NCBI RefSeq assembly: GCF_905475395.1
Contig: NC_058339.1
Location: 8,130,001 to 8,194,000 of the forward strand
Direction of reading: 5' to 3'
Origin: Chrysoperla carnea
Lineage: Eukaryota; Arthropoda; Insecta; Neuroptera; Chrysopidae
DNA: 64,000 nt
A program made the translations under genes and the position numbers. Below, piece after piece: positions 22,195 to 34,584 of this stretch. Within the stretch, counting starts at the first letter, position 1, and the number at the start of each line of letters is the position of its first letter. The notes beneath the pieces are model-generated. The model worked only from the letters and a program-made list of their open reading frames with translations. It was not told the DNA's origin and did no database searches.

Positions 22195-23780
22195 GTATAT
22201 ATGAAATATGGTGGAAGCGATGAGAAAATCAAGACGCCACCACGTTACCATGTATTGTCATCCAAACTAAATGTGTATGCAAAAATTCAGCTCAATCGGA
22301 AACCATGAAGTGGATCAAATTTGACTTGCTAGATTTGATTACAGACAGATAACGGGACAGGTGAAACTGAACCAAATTTGATTACTTACAGAAATGGATG
22401 GGACCTTCGGAAAGAACATAGGCTAGGATTTATCGCAAAATAGAACTAGGAGGACGTGAAATGTGGGATGAACTTTTGTATAGGCATGATTAATTTTGTT
22501 TAGTATTCATAGATGATACTAAATGTATTGGTTCATAACTTTGATAATACTTTCGATTAGTATTTATAGATGTCGTTTTGAATTTTTAGAAATCTGAAAT
22601 TTCAATCACCATTATAAGCTCAAGTACTTAAAGATGCCAACAATCGCTAATCGATACTTGTTGGAAAGTTTGAGTATTTAAGCCCATAAGGAGATGATTA
22701 GCAACTTTAGTTTGCTAAAACTTGAAATCGTTAAAGTTGACTTTCAATATATGAAAATAATGTCACAGAAGTGTAGGTACTGAGTAGTTAGCTGTCATGG
22801 ATGGCAGAGAAGCCGCGCGTACACAATCGACCTATGTTAACCTATCGTCATATCTCTATACCTATATGTATCTATCTAGTACACAGTAGCAGCAGTATAA
22901 TGTCTATAAAATCAGAGAGAGCTGCGCTAAAGTGCCTGGATCGTACATGTATAGTAAGTAATATATAACATCCAGGAAACTATGTGAACAACGCGCGTTC
23001 ATGGACACACATTGTACAACGAACGACCAGTTCAAGGACATAAACAAAGTGTTTTTGATCTCACTTATATATGGTCAATGTCCTCCCACTAACAAAAATA
23101 CTAATCATAAATTTTAACTAAAATTATGTGATATCAACAAATATTTTAATACTTAGTAAGATTATTTTAGTATATTTTTTTAAATAAAATTGAAATAAAA
23201 ATACAATAAAGTCGTAATGAATATGACCTTTTGAGACCAGACCAAACTCGAAATAAAAGTCCCTCCGAGAAAAATCTTTTAAACAAAAAATGATGAGTTC
23301 ATAGGTGCACGCCACACCTTCTTAGACATTTAATTCGGCATGGGCTTTCGGCTGTAAGAGATAGAAAAAACTTAAATTATCTTACCTTAAATTAAATTAC
23401 TAATTATAATTATCTTTAATTAGATAGTTAGTTTTTAAATTAAGAAGCAACTCGTTTTGTTACTAACGTTTTATAAAAAAAAACCGTAAAACTTAACGCA
23501 AAGTTCTACGTTAAATTATTTTCTTCGGAATTTAGTCACTTTTGAACAAAGTTATTCTAGCAAAAGTTTTTGGTATTTTTATACTGATCATTTTTGATAT
23601 ATAAAGTTTTAATTTATCTCTTAAAATTTTTTAAATGTGTTCTTTATTTTTTATCAATAAGACCTTATTTTATGAATAAGAGTGAATCAATTTTCATATC
23701 TTGCTGGATTCGTTTGTCAATCATTTGTCCCCCCAAAATTTTTGTTTGTCCAACCTAAATTAGAAAGTTGATGATGACGC
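22190..23780. other. No gene recognised; small GC-richer patch
   Basis: Between about 22780 and 23060 the sequence is less AT-rich, with CCGCGCGTAC and ACGCGCGTTC words, but has no recognisable frame. The remainder is AT-rich with short frames only. Confidence 0.4.
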
Positions 23781-23784
23781 AGTT

Positions 23785-24110
23785 CAAAAAAACAAAAGTT
23801 GTTTATTTTTTTGTAAGGAACATTTTTTACATTTAAGCTTTTGTTCTATCGCTAACGATTTACAAGATGGGTCTTACGGACCCAAGACCCAATTAAATAT
23901 AGTGCTCATTTACTCGACGTCACTTTTACGATTTGAGTGTGCTATAAAAATTTCTTCTTGATATCTCTTTTCGTTTTTGAGTTATCGTGTTGACAGACAG
24001 ACGGACAGACAGACAGACGGACAAACGGACAGACAACCAGAAATGGATTAGTTAGATGATTCTTGGGACTAAACTATTTCATATATACATGCTATAAAAG
24101 TAAAGCTTCT
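23785..24110 (+). repeat. Family A, best-preserved plus-strand copy
   Basis: It contains, in order, 'aaaagttgtttatttttttg', 'gaacattttttacattt', 'gttctatcgctaacg', 'agacccaatta', 'gctataaaaatttc', 'gatatctcttttcgttttt', 'gagttatcgtgttgacagac', a GACA/GACG run (23993-24040), 'aaatggattag' and 'ttgggactaaa'. It ends near the small palindrome 'atatatacatgctat'. Confidence 0.7.
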
Positions 24111-24462
24111 GGAACGTATAAAAATTTAAAAAAAAAAGCTATGTGACTCATCGAAGAACAATACAAAATTATTTATGATAGGTCATGAGAAAAGAATACT
24201 GTTAGGAAATATTTAATTTTAAAGGAAAATTTAATTTTATGGAAGGGCATGAAAAAATAATAACACGTGAAATGGTTTAATGAAAAATTATTGTGATAGG
24301 TCAAGAAAAACAATACTATGGGAAATTATTTATTTTTTTTTTAGTTTGTTTTCGTTAACAGGTGAATCATGAGAAATGCCAAGAGAAACGAGTGCAAAAT
24401 ATTATGGAAATGGAGTGGAAAAAATACAACACAAAAAAAATAATACAAGCAAGTAAATGAAT

Positions 24463-24640
24463 GGTATTTGTGTGTTATTTCTTTTATAAGTGATTTTCTC
24501 TAAATCTTTGGGCATCAATTTGTCAAAAATTATGGTATATAGCGAAAAATTTTCTTCTTAATTTAGTCTAATTTTTCTAAAAGTTCTAACAGAATCCACC
24601 CTTAAAATTTGAAACGTAAGTCTCAAATATTTCTATACAC
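24463..24640 (+). repeat. Family F repeat, copy 2
   Basis: It is collinear with 1524-1680 and with the reverse of 57255-57430, sharing 'ataagtgattttctctaaa' and 'gttctaacagaatcc'. Its right part overlaps the start of a 69-codon frame (24609-24818) that has no recognised motif. Confidence 0.6.
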
Positions 24641-24644
24641 GCAA

Positions 24645-25950
24645 TTTTTTGGGAACGTCCTTAAGGAGGCAACCAACAATAAGGACTTAACGATACAAAT
24701 ATCTCTGTTAACCACTCACGTGAAAATATTTTATGCAGGTAATGAGGTTCACTGGTATATAGAGGTACTTCGGTGTACTCTAGGACAATTAATCCACAAG
24801 GGATATTTGTTGATTTGATAATGAATATTCATTTTCCTTCGCGTAACCTTCAACTGAATACAAATACTGTTTTTAATGCGGAGAGAGACTTGTTTATTCA
24901 ATTTTGTAAAGGAAAAATTTTGCTTGATTGACGCAGTTCCTGTATAGTCGAATTTTTTTTGTTTATTGTTCAAATAGTCTCCATGATACATGATTTCTTA
25001 AAACTGATTTGACGTAGGTATAGATAAACACAGTCTTGTGTGAAATTTTTTCATCAATCTCAAATATTTATAAAAATTGATAAAAATTTGACGTACTATC
25101 ATGTTTTTCTTTCTAATTTCAATTTCAATAATTTTTTATAAAATGGAAAATTGATGGTAGTAAAATTCTGTTTCAACCTTAAGTTAATGTAATGAGATCA
25201 ATTTTGAAAATCTCCAGTATTACATATTCCCGCGATTTCAAGGCCGCAATATCCGAATAAAACCTTTTCAATGTGATGTCTGTGTGTGTGTGTACGTATG
25301 TGTGTATGTGGACATGGGCTGGGCTTGGGATAGCACGTAGCTGGGCTTAATCGACGCGTGATCGCGTATTTAAGAACTGAAAGAGTTTTCAGCAGAATTA
25401 GTTGAACACATCATTTATCTATGGAGATAATGATCGTTCCAGCATAAGCTGCAGTGTACATGTTCGAAGAATAATCTGTGAAAGCTAACAAGAACTTTTT
25501 GTAAATGTTTTTTACCCCTCTGGGGTGTGATTTTTTTGTCTTTCCCGAGAAACGTCCTCAATTTTACAGACAGCAATGGGGAAAAACTATAATGTGAAAT
25601 TTTAACATTGCTTGTGTATAGTTAGACTTTATGAATGCAATAAACTATTAACTTTATTCTTTATCACAAAATTTAATAAAAATCAAGACTCATAAAAGTC
25701 AGTTATTTTGCTGCTGACAGCTGTGATTTCATTTACTTCAATTAAATGATTAAATAAAAATGTCACTTATTCAAAGAAATTGAGAGTAGAGAGAAAAAAA
25801 AAAATTGTAATATATTTTTATTTATTTATATAAAAAAAAACATCAAAGTAAAATCTGAATTTAAAATTAAAATAATATTTAAATATGAAACTTTTATACT
25901 TGGGATTTATTTTCAATGAAATTTAAATTTATTAATAGGAATTATAGTGG
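24645..25950. other. No gene recognised; TG-rich patch
   Basis: A TG-rich tract lies at 25276-25312, next to a less AT-rich patch (25310-25400). Overlapping frames on both strands around 24609-24991 lack motifs. Confidence 0.4.
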
Positions 25951-25954
25951 AGAA

Positions 25955-26235
25955 GATGGTTCCCTTCTTTTTCTTCTTCCCAGCGATCCAATCCTGGTGT
26001 GAAGTTCGGAGCGGGTTCGATTTTCCGCCAACACAACAAAAATTTATTTAATTAATAGTTGTGATGGGCTGGTGTAGTGCATGGTATATGCATGAAGGCA
26101 GTGCACTCAGGCTCTCAAAATAATTTAGAAGCTGAAATTATCAGCGGAAAGGTGATAAAACACATATACGGCATTACAATTGGCTCTATGGCCTAAGTGT
26201 GCCTTTCATGGACAGCCAAAATACAACCTTACCTA
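25955..26235 (+). mobile_element. Possible degenerate tRNA-derived SINE
   Basis: A B-box-like GCGGGTTCGATTTTCCGCC lies at about 26011-26029, preceded by 'ccaatcctggtgtgaagtt', which resembles an anticodon/variable region. The next 200 bp ('ggctctatggcctaagtgtg', 'cctttcatggacagcc') are GC-richer than the surroundings, as in an insect SINE body. No A box, target duplication or second copy was found. Confidence 0.3.
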
Positions 26236-26877
26236 GGGCGAATATTTTTTCATATTTTAAATATAGGTTTATTGGTTAAATATGCTTGTGGCAACAAAAA
26301 GGAACAAGTTTTAGTCAGTGGCGATAGTTTAGGTTTCCGAAGTTGATCTTTTTAGGATAACAAGAAGTTATCTTTAATGGGTGCAGATACACATGCGGCT
26401 GAAAATCTGTCGAGAATTATCGAACAAACAATACTATTCAGAAATTTTAAAATCATGGGTCCATTTTGCATGACATATTTAATATAATTTTCCACCATTA
26501 CATGTGAAAAACGTCCTTCGTAATATTGTGGAAATAACGTGCTGTATAAATCGGGCAGCGAAAGTTAGTGCAAGCTCCTGTCTATAGGTTTATGATATTA
26601 AAATTCCGCAGGCTTGCTTGGGTGTTTTATTGTCACATAATGTCACATATTGTATGATGAGTCATAATAATTATTGTGGAAAACATCTTTAACTGCAAGA
26701 AAAAGTAAAATTTTTTTTGTTATAATTAAATATTTTATGATAGTTGTTATTAAAATATTATAAAATCGTAAAATATTCATATATTTACAGTAAATAATAA
26801 CATTAAAGTGCAGTAATATGTTATAAACAAATTAGTTAAATATAAATAAAATTATTTGAAGAAAATTTTATTTGTGT

Positions 26878-27115
26878 ACTAGCTTGATACCCGCCCGCTT
26901 CACTGGGCTTCAAGGTAAATACCACCGCTATATAGCATCCACCTTCCTTGATCTCATTTATCCCTCTTGTAAAACTATTCAATGTGTATATCATAAAAGA
27001 TGAGAATTTAAGTATATCAGAAAAAATGGCCATAATTGTTTGACATTTACTATTTTAAATTTTTACAGAAATCTTTAATTTATGCTTCAAAATGATGATC
27101 ATAAATGGAGCAGTA
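26878..27115 (+). repeat. Family E repeat, copy 2
   Basis: It begins at 'tagcttgatacccgcccgct' and shares 'agtatatcagaaaa..ggcc', 'tgtttgacatttactatttta' and 'aaaatgatgatcat' with 14089-14372. It runs into the satellite 2 array. The minus-strand frame at 26836-27033 lies across it and is not a gene. Confidence 0.55.
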
Positions 27116-27117
27116 AA

Positions 27118-28080
27118 AAATTCTATTTCTTTGCTAACACAGGCTAATTTGATTCGATCTTATTGGTCTTTCTTTTCAGCTGTGATGTCAGTTTTTCGGT
27201 ACCTATCACTTTTTTGCTTAATTCCGAGACCAAGACTTGACCACATTCTTGAAACCTATTAGAGCTAGGGTAATTTTGATCACAAATTTGAAGAGTTTGA
27301 CCCAAATTTAGTAGGATTTTTTTTTTTTTTTTAAATATATTTATTATACTGTATTTTCAACAGATAATGTTATTTATACAGTAAACTTAGTAGGATTACA
27401 TACTTGGTTTATCAAAATTGGATAAAATTTGAATGGAATAGAGCAAAATGAAATTTTTTTGGATTCTGATGACGTCATAAAGTTAAAAAATTCGAATTTT
27501 TTGATATCACCGGCAAATTTTATCCGATTTTATTGGAATTTTTTTTAAAACTCACTAATTTTGGGCCATTATTTTCAGCTGTGATGTCAGTTTTACGCTA
27601 GCTATCACCTACGTGGTCAATTCCGGGACCAGGACTCCACATTCTTGAAACTTATAAGAGCAAGGTTAATTTTGATCACAAATATGAAAAGTATGACCCA
27701 AGTTTAGTAGGATTACATACTTGGTTTATCAAAATTGGATAAAATTTGGATGTGATAGAGCAAAATTAAATTTTTTGGATTCTGATGACGTCATTAAGTT
27801 AAAAAATTTGAATTTTTTGATAACACAGGCAAATTTGTTCCGATTTTATTGGTATCTTTTTTGAAACCTACTAATTTTGGGTCATTGCTTTAAGCTGTGA
27901 TGTCAATTTTTTGCTAGCTATCAATTCTTTAAAAAATTCGAATTTTTTGATAACACAGGCAAATTTGATCCGATCTTATTGGTATCTTTTTGGAAACCTA
28001 CTAATTTTGGGTGATTCTTTTAAGCTGTGATGTTAATTTTTTGCTAGCTATCAATTATGTGCTTATTTTCGGAACCAGGA
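27118..28080 (+). repeat. Satellite 2 array (units of about 310 bp)
   Basis: Three to four diverged units share 'tttgataacacaggcaaatt', 'gctgtgatgtcagtttt', 'gctagctatca', 'gtaggattacatacttggtt', 'tatcaaaattggataaaatt' and 'ttctgatgacgtcat'. The landmark 'cacaggcaaatt' or its variants lies near 27130, 27502, 27815 and 27955, so the last unit is truncated. A 68-bp insertion sits in the first unit. A related segment is at 45590-46050. Confidence 0.7.
27319..27386 (-). mobile_element. 68-bp poly(A) retro-insertion with 11-bp target duplication
   Basis: The direct repeat TTAGTAGGATT at 27308-27318 and 27387-27397 brackets 68 bp that interrupt an otherwise continuous satellite 2 unit. On the minus strand the insert ends AATAAATATATTT followed by a poly(A) run. 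That is what target-primed reverse transcription of a heavily 5'-truncated polyadenylated RNA (LINE tail, SINE or mRNA) leaves behind. Confidence 0.75.
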
Positions 28081-28894
28081 AAATTTTATAATACCAATTA
28101 TACTCGAATTTTAGTCGTAGTTATAAAACCAACATACACATATTTTGTTAACAAACTGTTTCTTTTCTTAATTATTGTGACAAATTGTTTTGACTAGAAA
28201 ATACGATAAAAGAACAGCTAACTTATGTCATTATCATATCCAAAAGTGTGGGTGGTTTTTATTATTTGTTCAGTGATTCATCTCTGTTTTATATTCATTT
28301 TATAATATTTATTTTAAATAAATTTCTTAGTTCATTTTCTTGAAAACAATTATTTTAAAAAAGCAAAAGATATGTTTAGGTGGATCAAATCTATCCCAAC
28401 ATACTTATTCCCTTCGAAACCTAACGATTTATAAAATGATCTATCCTGTACAAACAAAATGTTTCTCTAATCTTGGATAGAAATTAAAATAATAAAATCA
28501 AAGTTTAAAAGTTATATGAACAAAAGCTAGACATCATTATTCTGTATGTTAAAGTTTAACTATAAAATAATTTTAATTAATGAAATACTACATAAAATAT
28601 ATGATTAAAATTACTAACCTATGACCTTACACATGTATTTAAAGGTCAAATTATTTTATAAATGAAACGAATCCACCTTATTTTAATTAGTCGTTCTTGC
28701 GTTTTCAATCTGTTTTAAAAATTTTAATCAACAAATTATGATTTTTATGAGCTTTATTTATCGTGTCTAGCAATCTAAATATACAGAATGTTTTTTTTCA
28801 ACCAAAAAAATTAAATATGATACAAAAAATTGTTTCAAACAAAACAATAATTTGAAAGCCTCGATCAATTAATTATAAATGCATGTTTATTATA

Positions 28895-29215
28895 CCATGT
28901 ATATATGAAATATACATAGTATATTAAGTTTAGTCCCAAGTTTGTAACGCATAAAAATATTGATGCCACGCACAAAATTTTGCTATAGGTGTTCATAGAG
29001 TCACTTAATTAGTCGTAAATGATCAACATTGGTCAATTAGGTCTTGACCTATGAGCAACATTGGTCCGTAGGACCCATCTTGTAAACCGTTAGAGATAGA
29101 ACAAAAGTTTAAGTGTAAAAAATGTTCCTTATCAAAATATAAACAACTTTTGTTTGAAACATTTTATTGTAAACCTCATTGTTTACCCGCGAGGGCTCAA
29201 ATTAGGCGTAAATTG
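28895..29215 (-). repeat. Family A, best-preserved minus-strand copy
   Basis: It begins at the palindromic end 'catgtatatatgaaatatac', then 'agtcccaagtttgtaacgc', 'acaaaattttgctatagg', 'cttgtaaaccgttagagata', 'acaaaagtttaagtgtaa', 'aacaacttttgtttgaaac' and ends at 'tttacccgcgagggc'. The GACA section is deleted here. Confidence 0.7.
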
Positions 29216-29799
29216 TATAGTATGTATTATATAAATTGTATTGTGCAATGTGATAGAGTAATCAACACTATTTATGCATAGAATTTCAACAATTAACTCA
29301 GTCAATTGTTTGTTTTTACTTGTTTTTATTATTAGTCTAGTCAACAAATTCAGATTGGTGAAATATAGAATTCCTGGTAGTAAAGAAATAATTTCACACA
29401 AAAGTTTCACTTTTTTTTTTCAAGAAAAGCGAATTTACTCGAAAAATTATGAGTTTCATTTAAAAAAAAAATGAGGTTAACTAGTTTATTTATTTGACCA
29501 TTCACTTAGACAAATAGACAAATAAAAAAATCTAATAAAAATAGCTTTTTGGTTTTTTTGTAAATGAATATTTTTTTGTAAGACAGTAAGTAGAACTACA
29601 GTGGCAGTACGTTTTTAATATCACAAAACTAAAAATATTTGATTCAATAAAACATTCTTTTTTGCTTCTCTTTTATCATATTCGTTGAAAGAATTCCCAT
29701 CCGATCAGAAAAAGAATTTTTAGCTTTCTTGAATTCTTGTTTATATGATAACGTTAAAGTATCATATAAGCTTTGGTTAATCCAGAGATGGTGGGAATT

Positions 29800-30000
29800 A
29801 CAGGGAGATTGCAAAAATATCCATAAAAATGTAAAATAAGACTTGATAATAAAACAAAGAAGTCATAAGCATTAAAAGATTGTTGTCCGTCTCCTTCTTG
29901 CAAAACAGAGTTGTATATGTAATCTTTATGGCGATACTCAACAAGGACGTCACTTTTAAAGTATCTTCCTCTTTGTTTAGTTAGTTTTTAGAGTTTTAAA
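29800..30000 (+). repeat. Family H repeat, copy 3
   Basis: It shares 'ccataaaaatgtaaaat', 'cataagcattaaaagattg', 'gttgtatatgtaatc', 'atggcgata' and 'gtcacttttaaag' with 5640-5900. Ends are undefined. Confidence 0.45.
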
Positions 30001-30009
30001 CATTTATTT

Positions 30010-31350
30010 TTCGGATACTTCTAAAGATTTTCAAAAACTAACTCCACTTTTCTATATAATTTTCGTCTCAACATGATCGAACAGAAGGCAAAAAATATGA
30101 TATAAAAATTTGTTATGTATGGAGTCCATTGGCCCAAAACCATATTTTACAATTGATTTACAGTAAGTAAACACTTCTGTTGACAATCATATATATTTTT
30201 ATATAATTTATTGAACTATAATTGAACATAAAATTAATAACTCATTCAATGTTTTTATAACATAAACAAATTGAACATGTTTTGCCTATTGTTTAATAAA
30301 TATTAATAAATTACAAATATTTGTTACAAATGTCTTGTTTTGTGACATGTAGTTAACATCATAATTAGTTTATTGGCTTGCAGAATTACTTTAATACAGA
30401 TATTAATAAATATTTATACTGAATGGTTGAAATAAAATTATTTATAAAAATCATAAAATATTTATTTAATCGTTGCAGTTATTTTTAGTAAGCAAATTTT
30501 ATTTAGATTTTAGATTAAGATAGTGGATGCAATGCTACCTTCAAAATATCACAGACAAAAAGGCAAGCCAAGGTATACACAAATACGTGGTCGTTCTGTT
30601 AACGAAATGATTAAAGAAATATAGCTAAAATATTAAAATTTTATTATCAGCAGCACAATTTCATACCAAAACGTTTAGACAGAAGCTTCCATCTTAGAAT
30701 ATTTTTCTCTCTATGAATTTGCTCACGGAATACAATAGTTTTGACACCATATTAAACAGGTAGATCATATTACACAGACATACGTTAGTCTGACACCAAT
30801 GAGGTAAAATCACGACTCAGATAAAAATTTTACAAATATGTGCCAACTTCCAACATTCAGAATATTCTAATAACTACGTTTTTGTAGAAAAGATTCATAT
30901 ATCTAGGAATTTTAGAAGAGTGAATAAATTTGAACAAAGAACAAAATTGTTTTTTAGTTTTTCACAAGTGTGCATTCGAAAAAAAATGGCAAAATAAAAA
31001 AATATGACGAGAGAATGGTTGTTTTCAAAAAATCTGTATCGATTCCGTTGATTTTTTTACTGACGGTGGCATAATTTTAAGCCATTTTGTATTTATTATT
31101 ATAATTATATTTATATTTTTTTTAAATATGATCGTTCATATGAACTGTTGTTGATTTGATATTATTCAGACGTTGCGTTGTAACCTTGGGTTATTGTGAT
31201 GTTTCTTCAACAATAATATAAGTACTTATTCCATTTCTTCATATATTATTATTATTATTGTATCATTTTTTTTATAAATATATCAACAAGATATGAAGTA
31301 AAGTTCACGTAATACGTTTAATTTCAAATATCTTATTAAGATAGATACGA
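30010..31350. other. No gene recognised
   Basis: AT-rich throughout. Only short frames are present and no repeat family was identified. Confidence 0.45.
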
Positions 31351-31360
31351 CATATCTCTG

Positions 31361-31439
31361 TGTCACGAAAAATGCACGGATTACATATAGTACTATTGTG
31401 ACATATGTGACATATGTAATCCGTGCATTTTTTGTGACA
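31361..31439. repeat. 79-nt hairpin, 28-bp stem with one mismatch
   Basis: The arms 31361-31388 (starting TGTCACGAAAAATGCACGG) and 31412-31439 pair over 28 bp with a single mismatch, around a 23-nt loop. It is either a very small MITE-like inverted repeat or a microRNA-precursor-like hairpin. No second copy was noticed in the window. Confidence 0.8.
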
Positions 31440-31444
31440 TAGAC

Positions 31445-33180
31445 TATACATCGAATATTATTCTACGCTTCTAGATACAATAGATAAATGCGGATTATGC
31501 ATTCGATGTGGAATTGACCGATATAAAATTTACTTTTTGTTTAGAAATGCCAAAAAAAAAAATCATTCCTTTTCCTTACATTAAATAAATCTTTTTCACG
31601 AAATTTGTTAAAAAGACTTTTGAACAGAAGAATGACTAAGCCATATGCAATCTCTAATTGGAAATATTGACCTTGACACGTATACGTATGGCACTATATT
31701 TAACATAAATATTGTCGAGTCATATAATTATAATTTTAACCAGACATGGATTAATCATTCAAAAAAAATCAAACAATTTATAAGTCTGATATTTGTGTTA
31801 ATCGATAAAAGCTTTTACTAAGAAATTACAATCGAAATATTTTAATATTCTTTTGAAATATTTATGATGAACGCGCGAAACCCAAATGCAATTACTTTTC
31901 AAATCTTAGTAATTGGAAAGTTCTACTTAATCATAGTACCTAGCATTGGACATATTCCCTGGCCATGTCCCCTGGCATTAAATAAAGAGAATATTAAGTT
32001 AAGTAATTGCATACATAATTGAATAAGCAAGTGCATAGTAATAAAAGATTTTTCAAATTGAATTTGATTAGATTGGAATGTCAAGGATGCTTTAAAGATA
32101 TGAATTATATTATTTATGTACGTATCAATCTTTGTACAAATAGAGAGCCTTTATGGAAATCAAAATAGATTTATTTCTGTGCTTGATGCATTGAATACAT
32201 TTTTTCATTGTTTTTTATCTAATTTTGAATCTATTGCCATTATTCCTTATGAAACATTAAAGTTCGTCAGTGGCCAATCGGGATAGAGGACACATACCTA
32301 TACAAAGCAGATGGTGAAAAAAATTAAAAGTTAATACGTATTTGCGTATTAACTTATTAATAGATACAAATAACACTAACTGAACTTGATATATTAAGCA
32401 TAAATAAACAAATAAAGGCCTTCAATAAATTAGTGTTATTTAGTATTAATTATAATGAAATGATTTATAAAAAAAGAAGCTGTCAAATTTATTAAAAAAA
32501 ATTAATCATTTATTACAGTAATGTTTAATTGGTGTATTGATGATTATGATATGTAAGTATTACACGGATACCCGTTGAAAAATTCTTGTTTAGATCGATT
32601 ATTTGTTTACTCCCCCGGAGAGTTTTTAGTTTCTTTTAGTGGCAGTTCATATTTCCGATCCAAATAGTACGATTTAGTATTTTTATTAAGCAGCAATATT
32701 CTGTTAAAATGTTTATTGTTTCTGGTTGAAAGTTTTCTTTCTCAAGACTTTGTTTTTTGAGTGTAGCACATCGGACAAACGTCAGAGAAAATTCCAGACA
32801 AATCTAGACGCTGTTTAATTGATAACTTGATGATGATTATTGTATGCATATATTGTAACGTAAGTTCATTGAAAGAATGTTTTCAACACACACAGTTAAG
32901 GCCATTTACGTCTAATTTAATTAAATGATAAGTTCTTTTATTTAATGGTTGAGAAGATGAATATCTAAATCAAAAAGAAACTTATCAACTTAACAAATAT
33001 ATTTATAATAACGGTAATATTTATAATTTTTTTCTTCTGTTTTATTTTTTACAAACTTCAAAAATTTATTGGAATGTATGAAAAAAAGTTCACTGAACGC
33101 TTTTGATGTTAATCAACCAGGGTCAATCATTTACTGTTTTGAAAAAGTATTGTTTTTGGGAAATTTTGCTTTGTAACTTT
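31445..33180. other. No gene recognised
   Basis: AT-rich sequence with no frame, RNA gene or repeat that I can name. Confidence 0.45.
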
Positions 33181-33188
33181 AGTCAAAA

Positions 33189-33662
33189 ATGAATAAAAAT
33201 CGATCACCCGACTATTATTGTACGTGTTTTTCATTTTCAACAGTCAACAAGGAATATTATTTGAACGTTATGCGTCATTTGCGTAACGCTATCCGCCAAA
33301 AAAGGTCGGTTTTGTGGAAAGACAATTATTGGTTTTTACACCACGATAATGCACAATCCCATCCTGCACTTATAATTCATGATCATTTCGTCAAAAACTA
33401 AACCCATATCGCTCCTCAACCACCGTATTCATCTGATCTGGCGCTGTGCGACTTCTGGCTGTTCAGAAAGCTCAAAAGACCTCTCCGGGAACACCGTTTT
33501 GATACGATAGAGATGATTCAAGCCGCAGCGAAGACGTTACTGAAGGCAATCCCGGAAAGTGACTACAACCAGTGTTTCGAAGATTGGAAAATCCGTTAAC
33601 ATAAGTCCATTGCACCGGGAAGGGATTACTTTGAAGGGGATAAAATTGATTTGGAAGAATAA
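33189..33662 (+). pseudogene. Decayed mariner transposase, C-terminal half
   Basis: Mariner transposases cut and paste DNA at TA sites using a DD34D catalytic triad. From about codon 18 this frame matches the family: VNKEYYLNVMRHLRNAIRQ, then WFLHHDNAQSH (second Asp), then PPYSSDLALCDFWLF (third Asp), spaced exactly 34 residues apart, followed by a LKAIPESDYNQCFEDW block. Two in-frame TAA stops (33399 and 33597) break it, and it ends at TAA 33660-33662. The N-terminal half, with the DNA-binding region and first Asp, is absent. Terminal repeats were not found. It is a dead fragment. Confidence 0.93.
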
Positions 33663-33664
33663 AT

Positions 33665-34200
33665 AAAGAATTTTCAAAATAAATATAATGTCACCTTGTT
33701 TTTTGGGTAGTTTTGTCCCAAATTTGTAATATTTGGCAATCCCTAAGACCTGAATTCCCTTGATGTCAAAGCACTCTTCCTGTTCTTAAACAACTCCAAC
33801 TGTGGCCGGGGATGGTCTACGTGTGTCCCACCCCAGGACAGTACTCTAGCCTAACCTAACATTGTGAACCGTTAGATATAATAATAATAATAATAATATT
33901 TTATTCGTTCTCTTTCGATATACAATGTATACATAGAATTCGTCAAAAAAAAAAAAAAAATATATATATATAATAATAATAATAATATTAAAAGATAATG
34001 CGGTGATGGCCGACTTTTCGTAGACTATCCCGGTATTCACCTTAAACATCGTGGAAAACCATCAAAAACTCACGAGTAGGATAGCTGACATCCTTAAAAG
34101 TAAGAATGTCTAAAATAAATAAATATGAAATTTGTTTACCTAAAAACAAAAAATAATATATTAATTAAATTTCTTTTTCCGGCGATAAAAAAAAAATCTA
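33665..34200. other. Repeat-rich intergenic DNA with AT/AAT microsatellites
   Basis: After the mariner remnant there is a GC-richer 130-bp segment (33735-33860). Then come AAT repeats (33878-33900), a poly(A) run (33945-33960), a TA run and more AAT repeats (to about 33990). The pattern resembles the tails of non-LTR elements, but no coding part is present. Confidence 0.45.
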
Positions 34201-34237
34201 CCGGAAAGTGTCAAATATTATAAAAAATAAATAAATA

Positions 34238-34467
34238 TTGATACCGGTGTATAAAAATTTCCACGGTACATGTTATATAATAAAAAAGAAAAAAAAAATT
34301 GATTACCGGTGTATAAAAAATTTCCACGGTAAATGTCATTTAATTAAAAAAATATTGATACCGGTGTATAAAAATTTCCACGGTACATGTTATATAATAA
34401 AAAGAAAAAAAAAATTGATTACCGGTGTATAAAAAATTTCCACGGTAAATGTCATTTAATTAAAAAA
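34238..34467 (+). repeat. Dimeric minisatellite (four units of 55-62 bp)
   Basis: ACCGGTGTATAAAAA occurs at 34243, 34305, 34360 and 34421. Units alternate between two types (one with GGTACATGTTATATAATA, one with GGTAAATGTCATTTAATTA), giving a dimer period of about 117 bp. Each unit has the short inverted pair TACCG...CGGTA. The 64-codon frame across it, with repeated YKNFHGTC peptides, is a by-product. Confidence 0.9.
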
Positions 34468-34584
34468 TAAATAAATTAATTAATAAATTAATATAAAATT
34501 ATCGAATTCTGGTGATTAAGATCAACACGGAAAGTGTCAGAAATTAAAAATTATAAATACAATTACTTAATACATATATTAAGT

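Noticed and set aside
33852-33864. CCTAACCTAAC resembling the insect telomere repeat TTAGG
   Set aside because: Only about two units are present, in the middle of unrelated sequence. It is too short to be a telomeric tract.
34238-34432. 64-codon frame with repeated YKNFHGTC peptides
   Set aside because: The repeats come from the underlying 117-bp dimeric minisatellite, which is not a multiple of the codon pattern throughout and has no gene context.
34238-34467. Possible CRISPR-like array of spaced repeats
   Set aside because: The intervening segments are themselves repeated and the context is a eukaryotic genome. It is a dimeric minisatellite.
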